From assembly GCA_051747965.1 (NCBI GenBank), contig JBNJGS010000008.1, forward strand, positions 3,745 through 67,744: 64,000 nucleotides of DNA, given 5' to 3'. The notes under the pieces were generated by a model. The model searched no databases. It was not told the DNA's origin and saw only the letters and a program-made list of their open reading frames with translations. Position numbers and translations under genes: made by a program. The first letter of the stretch is position 1; each line of letters starts with the position of its first letter. Positions 10,291-18,611 of the stretch are shown here, one piece after another. The stretch is from JAQIBY01 sp051747965. GTDB taxonomy: Bacteria; Bacteroidota; Bacteroidia; Bacteroidales; ML635J-15.

Positions 10291-13200
10291 TTATCTTTGG
10301 GATGGGTAATTGAAATTTTCGTTAAATTGTGGTGTGTAATTTGTTAGAATAATTTCCAGATCAGACACAACTTCATTACGCTGATGATTCATTGCAATAC
10401 GGTAAGAATCCTGCAGGGTTTGCATTGCCATGGCAATTTCCCGGTAGTTTTCATTTAGCTTGTTTTCATGTAAGGAAAAATGGTATTGCAATTCCTGATC
10501 ATAGATGCCAATCATGTAATTGAGTACTTCATCACCTTTTTCAGGTTTGTCAAGTTTGTACCAGGCTTTTGCCAGATCAGTTGAGAACAGATCCGGTGTG
10601 AAAACATCCATGGGCACCTGTTTCTCACAGCGCTCAAGCACTTCAATAGCACGCGCAGTATCACCTTCATTTCTCAGCCGGTTGGCCAGACGTACAAATC
10701 TTTGCCGTAGCTGAACGATTCTGGTTGTCCGACGGATGGTAAAGTCTGCATAAATATCCGTATCTTCAATATTACCGTATTCAAATTTATTCATCATATT
10801 ATCGTACAGCAGTTCAGTATCAATCTTTCTGTTCTTTGATTTGATTGGTGTAAGACGATATGAGAAACCATCGAGCTGGAAATAGTCATTCAGGTTCAGG
10901 GTTTCATTTCTGCCAATGGAAGTAAAATACACCGGACGTTTCCACTCAAAGTTGGCCAGCATATCAACAATCATCATTTGATTTTTCAGCAGGTATTCCT
11001 GTTTCGAATCCCAGCGGATTTCATTTTCCATCAAATGAGCATCCTCCGGTTTTACGATGCCATAATCAATAGCATTGGCTGAATCCACCGGCAGAATAAA
11101 CTTGGAAGTGGGATAGGTGTAAAACGTATCGCCGTTTCGGGTTCTTAACCTGGATTTTGAATCGTCAGCCATATAGTCAATCACCTCTTTAACCGGTTGA
11201 TAGCCCTTATAGGCCGGATTTTCATACCGGTAGTTGACATCCCGTTTTCCCGGTTCATATTTTTCTGCTTCCAGTGAGAAAGGCATGGGTTCGGCCTCGT
11301 AGGTTTTCATCTTCATCTGGTCAATATACCAGTTGCTGGCAACATAGGGCAGACAGCACACTTTTACATCAGTTCTGTATCCTTCCACTTCCTGGGCATA
11401 CCAAATGGGGAATGTATCATTGTCCCCGTAAGTAAACAGGATTGAATTCGGCTGGCATGATGCAAGGTAGTTGTGTGCATAGTCACGAGCTACGTAGCGA
11501 TTGCTTCTGTCATGATCATCCCAGTTTTGGGCGGCCATCTGTAAGGGAACCAGCAGGCAGGCGGCACTTGCCAGCGCAGCTGTTGCCGGTCCTTTCATGA
11601 GTCGTTCCAGGAGCTTATAAATCCCCAGGGTTCCCAGACCTATCCAGATACTGAAGGCATAAAACGAACCTGCATATGCGTAATCACGTTCTCGGGGCTG
11701 ATGTGGGTACTGATTGAGGTAGAAAACGATGGCAAGACCTGTCATGATAAAGAGCAACATCACGATCCAGCCGTCATTTTTTTGTTTTTTGAATTGAAAA
11801 AACAGCCCAATCAGTCCGAGCAACAAGGGCAGCATATAATACTTATTGTGTGCTTTGTTTTTGTAATGATCCGGCAACATATCCTGATCGCCTACACGCG
11901 GGTTGTCAAACAGTGGAATTCCCGAAATCCAGTTTCCATGAACTGTGTTTCCGTGGCCCTGAATGTCATTCTGCCGGCCGGCAAAATTCCACATAAAATA
12001 GCGCCAGTACATCCAGCCCATCTGGTAGTTCACCATGAATTTGATGTTTTCAGCAAATGTGGGGAACCTGTCTCCCCTGATGCCGGCCCATTTTTTGTAA
12101 TCCTCCACATGGTTTGGGTCAGAACTGTACATCCTGGGCATAAGGGTAAGGTGATCTTTTTTGTAAACAGGAATTTCTTTGTGATGCACAACTTCATATT
12201 TGCCGTCTTTTTTCAGATAAACCGCATCGCCTTCTTCCCTGCCGGTGCTTTCTGAATTGTACTGTTCACCATAAAACAGCGGTCTGTCTCCATATTGCTC
12301 ACGGTTCAGGTAGGTAAGAAACTGATACATATTGTCCGGATTGTTTTGATCCATTGGTGGTTCGGCAAGTGAGCGGATAATGATGATACTGAAAGTACTG
12401 TATCCGATCAGAATGAAAGCAAACGCCACCATGATGGTATTTAGCAGGTTTCTGTGCTTGTCATACAAACGCCATACGGCAAAAATAATGGCGGCAATCA
12501 GCAGCAAAGCAAGAAAAGTACTGTTGCCCATAAATGGAATTCCAATAAAAATACTGGTCAGCACAAGGCTTGCAACACCGGCTTTTTTATTGACTTTGTA
12601 TTGGGTGAAATAAACTGAGGCTACCAGACTGCCCAGCAGCAGGAGAATCCATACAAATACACCGGAAAAATAGGGGAGGCCAAGCGTGTTGACAAAGAAC
12701 AGGTCAAACTTGAAGCTGACTTTGGCTACTCCGGGTACGATGCCGTACATGATGGCCAGCAGCATTAGCACAGCAAGCCCTAAAGATGCAATAAGGCCTT
12801 TACGCGAAGGTTTGTATTTTTTGAAATAATATATCAGCACCATGGCCGGGATTGCCAGGAGATTCAGCAGGTGTACACCCAGTGATAATCCGACAAGCAG
12901 GGCAATAAAAAGCAGCCACTTGTAGGCATGTTTTGTGTCGATGGCCTGGGCCCAGCGTATCATGCCCCAGAATACAATCGCGGTAAACAGGGAAGATGAT
13001 GCATAAACTTCGCCTTCTACAGCAGAAAACCAGAATGTGTCGGAAAAAGTATAGACAAGACTGCCGACCATAGCGGCACCAAGGACAGCAATGGTCTTGG
13101 CCGTATTCATTTTATTCTCTGGTGCAATGATGCGTTGCGCAAAATAGGCAATGGTCCAGAACAAAAACATAATGGTAAAGGCACTGGCCAAAGCCGACAT

Positions 13201-13437
13201 GGAATTGACCATCCTTGCAACATTGGCAGGGTCATCGGTAAACATAGAGGCCAGCCTTGACAGTAACATGAAAGTAGGTGCACCGGGTGGATGACCTACC
13301 TCAAGCTTATAGCCACTGGAAATGAACTCACCACAATCCCAGAAACTGGTGGTTGGCTCAATGGTGGATAAATAAACTATGGCGGCAATCAAAAATGCCA
13401 CCCATCCGAAAATCCTGTTGAGTCTCTTGTATGTCAT
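10291..13437 (-). CDS. DUF2723 membrane protein, GT-C glycosyltransferase-like, with C-terminal helical-repeat region
   Basis: This 1048-residue protein begins with a membrane segment (GWVAFLIAAIVYLSTI), then the family hallmark FWDCGEFISSGYKLEVGHPP. The acidic DCGE there sits in the first extracytoplasmic loop, where GT-C enzymes carry their catalytic acid. About ten to twelve further membrane helices follow up to ~residue 640. A soluble periplasmic part and a TPR-like helical tail (~850-1048, with ARAIEVLERC and AKAWYKLDKP) complete it. DUF2723 is shared with human TMEM260, an O-mannosyltransferase, so a role in protein O-glycosylation is plausible; donor and acceptor here are unknown. The length is usual for Bacteroidota members. 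It is separated from the upstream lipoprotein gene by a terminator, so it is probably transcribed alone. Confidence 0.85.
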   Translation of the reverse strand: MTYKRLNRIFGWVAFLIAAIVYLSTIEPTTSFWDCGEFISSGYKLEVGHPPGAPTFMLLSRLASMFTDDPANVARMVNSMSALASAFTIMFLFWTIAYFAQRIIAPENKMNTAKTIAVLGAAMVGSLVYTFSDTFWFSAVEGEVYASSSLFTAIVFWGMIRWAQAIDTKHAYKWLLFIALLVGLSLGVHLLNLLAIPAMVLIYYFKKYKPSRKGLIASLGLAVLMLLAIMYGIVPGVAKVSFKFDLFFVNTLGLPYFSGVFVWILLLLGSLVASVYFTQYKVNKKAGVASLVLTSIFIGIPFMGNSTFLALLLIAAIIFAVWRLYDKHRNLLNTIMVAFAFILIGYSTFSIIIIRSLAEPPMDQNNPDNMYQFLTYLNREQYGDRPLFYGEQYNSESTGREEGDAVYLKKDGKYEVVHHKEIPVYKKDHLTLMPRMYSSDPNHVEDYKKWAGIRGDRFPTFAENIKFMVNYQMGWMYWRYFMWNFAGRQNDIQGHGNTVHGNWISGIPLFDNPRVGDQDMLPDHYKNKAHNKYYMLPLLLGLIGLFFQFKKQKNDGWIVMLLFIMTGLAIVFYLNQYPHQPRERDYAYAGSFYAFSIWIGLGTLGIYKLLERLMKGPATAALASAACLLVPLQMAAQNWDDHDRSNRYVARDYAHNYLASCQPNSILFTYGDNDTFPIWYAQEVEGYRTDVKVCCLPYVASNWYIDQMKMKTYEAEPMPFSLEAEKYEPGKRDVNYRYENPAYKGYQPVKEVIDYMADDSKSRLRTRNGDTFYTYPTSKFILPVDSANAIDYGIVKPEDAHLMENEIRWDSKQEYLLKNQMMIVDMLANFEWKRPVYFTSIGRNETLNLNDYFQLDGFSYRLTPIKSKNRKIDTELLYDNMMNKFEYGNIEDTDIYADFTIRRTTRIVQLRQRFVRLANRLRNEGDTARAIEVLERCEKQVPMDVFTPDLFSTDLAKAWYKLDKPEKGDEVLNYMIGIYDQELQYHFSLHENKLNENYREIAMAMQTLQDSYRIAMNHQRNEVVSDLEIILTNYTPQFNENFNYPSQR

Positions 13438-13473
13438 TGTTCCTTAGTTTTTATAAAACGTAAAAATAGAAAA

Positions 13474-13506
13474 AAAACGGCTGCCATAAAATATGACAGC
13501 CGTTTT
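13474..13506 (-). terminator. Rho-independent terminator after the coiled-coil lipoprotein gene
   Basis: A ten-bp stem AAAACGGCTG/CAGCCGTTTT (13474-13483 with 13497-13506) has an inner CATA/TATG pairing. On the minus strand it is followed by a run of seven Ts. It lies just past the stop codon at 13525. Confidence 0.8.
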
Positions 13507-13524
13507 CTTTCAATAAAAGAGAGA

Positions 13525-13926
13525 TTATTTATCCTCTTCTATTTTTTCAAGGTTTTCCATGAATTCTTCGGTAGCCTTCTCAATTTCTTCACTGTTTTCT
13601 TTGAGGGCTTCATGGTATTTTTCTTCATACTTGTCAATCTCTTTGCCTTCTTCCAACTGCTGTTTTTCTTCTTCAATACGTTTATTGATTTTTCCAACAG
13701 ATTCATAGTAGGTATTGGCAATGGCTCTGAGCTCATCATATTCCGAGTCGGCTTCTCCTTCAGCTTCTGTGGAGATTTCTCCGTCTTCGTAATATTTATC
13801 AAAAGTCTCGTTAAAATATTCGAGATTGGTTATCAGTGTTTCTACATCACTCTTTGGATCATCCTTGGCGCAGGAAGTGGCCAGGAGAGCAAAAGCGATC
13901 AGTACATATATCAGTGAATTTTTCAT
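13525..13926 (-). CDS. Small coiled-coil lipoprotein of unknown function
   Basis: The 133-residue protein starts with a lipoprotein signal peptide ending in LLATSC (lipidated Cys19). The mature part is very rich in Glu and Lys and is predicted to be almost entirely helical: heptad-like segments run from about residue 30 to the end, including GKINKRIEEEKQQLEEGKEI. It should be a periplasm-facing or surface lipoprotein that forms a coiled coil. I do not recognise a family. It lies 22 bp downstream of the POT transporter gene on the same strand and is followed by a strong terminator, so the two are probably co-transcribed. Nothing in the sequence shows a functional link with peptide uptake. Confidence 0.7.
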   Translation of the reverse strand: MKNSLIYVLIAFALLATSCAKDDPKSDVETLITNLEYFNETFDKYYEDGEISTEAEGEADSEYDELRAIANTYYESVGKINKRIEEEKQQLEEGKEIDKYEEKYHEALKENSEEIEKATEEFMENLEKIEEDK

Positions 13927-13948
13927 AACAATTCTCCTTTTTATTTTT

Positions 13949-15565
13949 TTAGTTAGTAATTCTTTCCAGCCATTTGAGCATGAATATCATGGTAATCATT
14001 GATACTGCACATACTGCTACAAATACCGTCCATGTGAGCCACAGCGGAATGCTTTCGTACAGGATTGCCCCGATGAAAAGCAACTGGTTACCTATGGCTG
14101 TTGCTCCAAGCCATCCGCCTTGCATTATACCCTGAAGGTGCGGTGGTGCTACCTTGGATACAAAAGAAATACCCAGCGGACTGATAAATAGCTCAGCCAT
14201 GGTGAGGATAAAATATGTACCTATCAGCAGGAATGGTGTCACTTTGGCAGCGTCGGGCAGTGGACTGGCCTCAATGTCTGAGAAGAGTGGTAAATCAAAT
14301 GAGCCAAATGCCATAACTACATATGCAAAGGCTGCGATACCCATACCAATGGCAATTTTCTTTGGTGTGGATGGTTCCTTTCCTTTGGAGCGCAGCCAGC
14401 CAAACAGACCCATGACAATCGGTGTCAACAGGACAATGAAAATAGGATTGATTGACTGGAATATCTCAGCCCCGACAATGGAAATGGAGCCAAGATTAAT
14501 CTTAATGGCACTCAGGTCCGTGTAATCCCTGGCAAACATGGTAAGGGTGAGTCCGTTCTGGTGGAATGAGAACCAGAAAAAGATAACAATTCCAAATACT
14601 GCAAACAGTGCATAAAGCCTTTGTTTGATTTCCCTGGGATCCATATCAACGGTTCTTTTGCCTTTGTTGGCTTCTTTTTCAGCTTTTTCTTTGGCTTTGT
14701 CAATGGTCGGAAATTTGCGTCTGTTGGCAAGGTAAATGAAAATAGAAATGAGCATTGCAACAATGGCAGCGCCAAAAGCATAGTGGAAACCTGTGTTAAA
14801 AACATTCAGGTACTTGGTAGCAAAAAGTGTCGGGTCAAAATTGGCACCAACATCAGAAACTGTAGATGCCAGTTGTTGAAAACGGCTGGCCGGGTCGAGG
14901 GCAAAAACCTGTTCGGCAGCACCCTGGGCCTTGTCAATGGCTGTATTGCCAACTACACTGCTTGTTTCCAGTGTGCCTTCCAGTTGCTGGTGACAGAGGT
15001 TGGGGAGGTTGGCATCATACTGAAAATCTGAACGGCTAAGCCACCAGTTACGAATGGCAATGGCAGTAAAAGGAGCAAAAATTGCACCTACATTGATGAA
15101 CATGTAAAACAATGAAAAACCTGAATCCCGCATTTTGTCATAGGTGGGATTGTCGTACATCTGTCCGACAAGTGCCTGCAGGTTACCTTTGAATAAACCA
15201 TTACCGAAGGCAATGACAAACAATGCCAGACAGGTCATTACAAGCATGAAAACCCGTTTGTCATCCGGCACCGGTGATTCAGTCGGTAAAGCCAGCATCA
15301 GATAACCCAGGGCCATGACAAACAAACCGGTCAGAATTACTCCTTTGTAATTCCGCAGTTTGTCAGCAATCAAACCGCCTGCAAATGCCAAAATGTAAAT
15401 CGAAAAGTAAAATACAGAATAAATCAATCCCGCATCTTTTCCGTTCAGTCCGAACTTGGCCTGTAGAAACAGTACCAAAATCGCCATCATGGTGTAGAAA
15501 CCGAATCGTTCCCCCATGTTCGCTAGTGAGGCTGGTACCAGCCCTTTTGGTTGATTTTTAAACAT
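13949..15565 (-). CDS. POT/PTR-family proton-coupled peptide transporter
   Basis: This 538-residue inner-membrane protein of the major facilitator superfamily starts with the POT signature region (NMGERFGFYTMMAILVLFLQ). About fourteen membrane helices follow, with a long periplasmic or loop insertion around residues 175-245. Family members import di- and tripeptides with protons. In the canonical ExxERF motif on helix 1 the first Glu is replaced by Asn here (NMGERF), while ER is kept. Since these residues couple protons, substrate or coupling details may differ from classical DtpT. The helix-5 region FGNGLFKGNLQALVGQMYD corresponds to the second POT signature. A strong promoter lies 45 bp upstream. 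A coiled-coil lipoprotein gene follows after 22 bp. Confidence 0.88.
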   Translation of the reverse strand: MFKNQPKGLVPASLANMGERFGFYTMMAILVLFLQAKFGLNGKDAGLIYSVFYFSIYILAFAGGLIADKLRNYKGVILTGLFVMALGYLMLALPTESPVPDDKRVFMLVMTCLALFVIAFGNGLFKGNLQALVGQMYDNPTYDKMRDSGFSLFYMFINVGAIFAPFTAIAIRNWWLSRSDFQYDANLPNLCHQQLEGTLETSSVVGNTAIDKAQGAAEQVFALDPASRFQQLASTVSDVGANFDPTLFATKYLNVFNTGFHYAFGAAIVAMLISIFIYLANRRKFPTIDKAKEKAEKEANKGKRTVDMDPREIKQRLYALFAVFGIVIFFWFSFHQNGLTLTMFARDYTDLSAIKINLGSISIVGAEIFQSINPIFIVLLTPIVMGLFGWLRSKGKEPSTPKKIAIGMGIAAFAYVVMAFGSFDLPLFSDIEASPLPDAAKVTPFLLIGTYFILTMAELFISPLGISFVSKVAPPHLQGIMQGGWLGATAIGNQLLFIGAILYESIPLWLTWTVFVAVCAVSMITMIFMLKWLERITN

Positions 15566-15609
15566 ATAGTTACAATTTTTGATTAGTTTCAGTCAAAATC
15601 ATAAGCTGA

Positions 15610-15639
15610 CAAATTTAGAAATCTTTTTTAATCTGTCAA
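15610..15639 (-). promoter_or_regulatory. Consensus Bacteroidota promoter for the POT transporter gene
   Basis: On the minus strand TTG (15639-15637) is followed after 19 bp by TAAATTTG (15617-15610), an exact match to the TAnnTTTG -7 element. Transcription would start near 15603, about 40 nt before the start codon. Confidence 0.72.
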
Positions 15640-15886
15640 TGATTTATTGCTGAACCTGAGGACATTTTTTTGAGAAACTTTGTAACTGGCTTGATGTCAG
15701 ATTGAAAATTAATGAAAATTAATTTTGGTTTTGACTTATCCCTTCGGTATGCTCCTCTTTTTGATGCCATCAATGCTTCTTTATATGCCTTAAATACAGG
15801 ACAAAAAGTGAGATGTTTTTTTTTGCGGCAAATATGCATTACAATAATTTTGATGCAATCATTCCTTCATGAGATTTTCTGCAGTT

Positions 15887-15915
15887 TTGTATTTTCGATG
15901 AAAATTTTACCTTTA
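15887..15915 (+). promoter_or_regulatory. Bacteroidota-type promoter for the nnr operon
   Basis: TTG at 15887-15889, an 18-bp spacer, then TACCTTTA at 15908-15915, one mismatch from TAnnTTTG. A start near 15922 would give a leader of about 30 nt before the ATG at 15952. Confidence 0.6.
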
Positions 15916-15951
15916 TCGCAGTAGCTGAATAATAATTAAAAACAGGTCAAA

Positions 15952-17460
15952 ATGAAGATATTTAAATCAACACAAGTCAGGGAAATAGATGCTTATACCA
16001 TAAAACATGAACCGATAAGCTCACCCGAATTGATGGAGAGAGCAAGTGAGCGTATGGCCTCCTGGATTGCATCCCGCTTTGATCAAAAACGCCCCGTTTT
16101 TGTTATTGCAGGTCCGGGAAACAATGGAGGGGATGGATTGGTTGTAGCCAGATTGCTCGCAACACAGGGCTTTTCTGTAACAGCCTGCCTGTTACGCTTT
16201 GCACCGGAGTTATCCCCGGATTGTCAACTGAATTTTGACAGACTGAAAAGAGAAGATGAAGTCAGAATCATTGAAGTGCATGATGCTGAAGACCTTCCGG
16301 AAATATCCGGGCAGGCCATTGTCGCTGATGCCATTTTCGGAGCAGGACTTACACGGCCGGTGGAAGGACTAGCAGGACAGGTGATTGATAAAATAAATGA
16401 AACAACTGCCTGTACAATTGCAATTGATGCTCCATCCGGCCTGTTTGGAGAAGACAACTCACATAACAACGGAAGCATAATAAGAGCCGATTATACGCTT
16501 GCCCTGCAGTTTCCGAACAGATCATTTTTCTTTAAGGAAAACAGAAAGTTTACAGGTGAATTTTATGTGATAGATATCGGCTTGCATCCGGACGCCATCA
16601 AAAAAACGTCTTCTGAGTGGTATATGCTGGAAGATGCCGGAATTGCGCCTCTGCTTCACAAGAGAAACAAATTTGACCATAAAGGACACTACGGGCATGC
16701 CCTGCTGATCGCCGGAAGCTATGGAAAGATGGGTGCAGCAGTACTTGCGTCAAAGGCCTGCCTGCGCGCCGGAGTGGGTTTGCTGACTGTGCATATTCCC
16801 AAAACCGCTTACACGGTAATGCAGCAAGCGGTTCCTGAAGCCATGCTTAGCATCGATCATTCCGAACTGATTTATACAGATTGTGAGTCTGATATTGATT
16901 TTGATGCCATTGGCGTTGGACCGGGTCTTGATACCAAACACAATACCCAAAAGGCTTTGCAGGGACTGATTGAATCATCAGACAAGCCCATGGTGCTGGA
17001 TGCCGATGCACTCAATATTATTTCTGAAAATAAGTCTTTGCTGGAAAAATTGCCGGCCGGTTCCATACTTACACCACATCCCAAAGAGTTCGGGCGTCTG
17101 TTTGGTCATACAGATACAGGATGGGCAGAAACCCAATTGCTAGTGAAGATGGCCGGGAAATACAATATTGTTGTGGTTCTGAAATCTGCGTTTACCCGCA
17201 TTGCCACCCCTGAGGGAAAATTGTATATCAATCCCACAGGTAATCCGGGCATGGCTACAGCCGGATCCGGTGATGTTCTGACCGGAATTGTATTATCTTT
17301 GCTTGCTCAGGGATATGAACCTGCAAATGCTGCCTGTATTGCAGTTTACATTCACGGAAAAGCCGGGGATGCTGCCAGCAGAAGATTTAGTCAGGAAGCA
17401 ATGATTGCAGGCGACATCCCGAAATTTTTAGGTCAGGAATTTAAAAGTATTTTATCATGA
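15952..17460 (+). CDS. nnr: Bifunctional NAD(P)H-hydrate repair enzyme (epimerase/dehydratase)
   Basis: The 502-residue cytoplasmic enzyme combines both halves of the metabolite-repair pathway for damaged nicotinamide cofactors. The N-terminal YjeF_N-type epimerase (~1-215) has the GPGNNGGDGLVVARLL loop and AIDAPSGL. It interconverts R- and S-NAD(P)HX. The C-terminal ribokinase-fold dehydratase (~225-500) has HKGHYGHALLIAGSYGKMGA and the NPTGNPGMATAGSGDVLTGI nucleotide-binding and catalytic-Asp signature; it dehydrates S-NAD(P)HX using ADP or ATP. The length is that of normal NnrE-NnrD fusions. The stop overlaps the next start by 4 bp (ATGA), so it heads an operon with a DUF4831 lipoprotein and an outer-membrane protein, which have no obvious metabolic link to it. 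Confidence 0.94.
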   Translation: MKIFKSTQVREIDAYTIKHEPISSPELMERASERMASWIASRFDQKRPVFVIAGPGNNGGDGLVVARLLATQGFSVTACLLRFAPELSPDCQLNFDRLKREDEVRIIEVHDAEDLPEISGQAIVADAIFGAGLTRPVEGLAGQVIDKINETTACTIAIDAPSGLFGEDNSHNNGSIIRADYTLALQFPNRSFFFKENRKFTGEFYVIDIGLHPDAIKKTSSEWYMLEDAGIAPLLHKRNKFDHKGHYGHALLIAGSYGKMGAAVLASKACLRAGVGLLTVHIPKTAYTVMQQAVPEAMLSIDHSELIYTDCESDIDFDAIGVGPGLDTKHNTQKALQGLIESSDKPMVLDADALNIISENKSLLEKLPAGSILTPHPKEFGRLFGHTDTGWAETQLLVKMAGKYNIVVVLKSAFTRIATPEGKLYINPTGNPGMATAGSGDVLTGIVLSLLAQGYEPANAACIAVYIHGKAGDAASRRFSQEAMIAGDIPKFLGQEFKSILS

Positions 17461-18611
17461 AAAAAGTAATATTTATATTTATTGTTATCGCGATGCTTCT
17501 TGGTTCATGTCAGAGAACCTGGCATGTGGTTGATGAAAATGCCAAAAGTGAAGTTGTCAATAAGGCATTGCCATACCATCTGCCGGAAAATCAGTTACAT
17601 ATCAGACTTGATATTGAGCAGCATCATTTTATTCCGGGTCCGTATGCTGACTATGCATCCGGACTACTTGGCCTGGAAGGTGTTGAAATGTCGGAAAAAT
17701 ATTTCTGGAATATCGCTGCAGTCAGCATTCAGGAAAGTACATTACCCGATCAGGCACATCGGTATTTCATCGTTTCGGAAAAGGGCGGACCTGCAGTATC
17801 TTATGCAGCCGGTGGAATATTGCGTGGCATCAACCTGAAAAATCCGGCAGCCGCCAGAAGCGAAAATCAGGCGTATTTTTCAGAGCCCATTGTCAATGAT
17901 CCCGCAGATTTGGCATATACCGATCTGCAGATTGACAAAAATAAATATGAAGTTATTGATACAACATACCGTGTGATACAGCGTGATTCTGTTGTTCAGC
18001 GAATTCCTGTTTACAAATCCCGTGAGGAGGAAAAAACAGTTCTCCATAAAGCCAGGGATGCTTCCGATTTTATCATCAGAATAAGAAAAAACCGTTTTTC
18101 TCTTGAGGCCGCTTTGGAAGATCAGCAAGTTAGTGGCGTTGACATCAGGGTTATGATAGAAAAGCTTGAAGCTCTGGAAAAATCCTATATACAATTGTTT
18201 ACAGGAAAAACCGAAAGCCGGAAGTTTTCCATGTACTACACCGTCATGCCCGAGGCAGAAGCAAAAGCTCAATCCTTTGTTCTCGATTACCTGGGTGACG
18301 AAATTGCAGAGCCGGTGGACAAAAATGAGCCCGGCAAAAAACTGGAAATAATGGTACTGCCACTTATCAATCTGGCTGAATCCGGTGCATTGCAATCCGA
18401 AAAGGAGAAGAAGCCGGCATTGATATACAGACAACCCATGCCCGTGCGTCATCAGATTTATCTGGAAGACAAGCTAATCTATTCCGAAAACAGTTTTTGT
18501 CCTCAGATGGGCAGGATCATGGATTTGCCGGCATCAGCTGTAGATGAAAATGATGCAGTGGAAATGAATGAAAAAACCGGAGAAATTATCTCAATCGAAA
18601 AAATTGAATAG
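17457..18611 (+). CDS. DUF4831-family lipoprotein
   Basis: The 384-residue protein has a lipoprotein signal peptide ending LLGSC (Cys18). The middle part resembles the DUF4831 family of Bacteroidota: an early HLPENQLHIRLDIEQ, a PGPYADYASGLLGLEGVE segment, a YFIVSEKGGPAVSYAAGGIL strand region and a late YYTVMPEAEAKAQSFVL. The function of the family is not known to me. It should sit in the cell envelope. The ATGA overlap with nnr upstream and the 44-bp overlap with the outer-membrane protein downstream indicate translational coupling. It may therefore work with that barrel protein at the outer membrane; this is inference from gene order only. Confidence 0.75.
   Translation: MKKVIFIFIVIAMLLGSCQRTWHVVDENAKSEVVNKALPYHLPENQLHIRLDIEQHHFIPGPYADYASGLLGLEGVEMSEKYFWNIAAVSIQESTLPDQAHRYFIVSEKGGPAVSYAAGGILRGINLKNPAAARSENQAYFSEPIVNDPADLAYTDLQIDKNKYEVIDTTYRVIQRDSVVQRIPVYKSREEEKTVLHKARDASDFIIRIRKNRFSLEAALEDQQVSGVDIRVMIEKLEALEKSYIQLFTGKTESRKFSMYYTVMPEAEAKAQSFVLDYLGDEIAEPVDKNEPGKKLEIMVLPLINLAESGALQSEKEKKPALIYRQPMPVRHQIYLEDKLIYSENSFCPQMGRIMDLPASAVDENDAVEMNEKTGEIISIEKIE

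Larger units (their letters stand above)
15566..15951. other. Intergenic region between divergent genes
   Basis: This 386-bp stretch separates the POT transporter (minus) from nnr (plus). It carries a promoter for each. Two overlapping short frames in opposite directions in the middle show no homology I recognise, no convincing start and AT-rich sequence. I see no RNA gene or repeat. Confidence 0.6.

Noticed and set aside
11701..12255. Plus-strand frame of 184 codons
   Set aside because: It is antisense to the well-supported DUF2723 gene and has the composition of a shadow frame.
15636..15924. Two overlapping frames of about 70 codons on opposite strands between the POT and nnr genes
   Set aside because: No recognised family, no good start, they overlap each other, and the region carries promoters for both neighbours.
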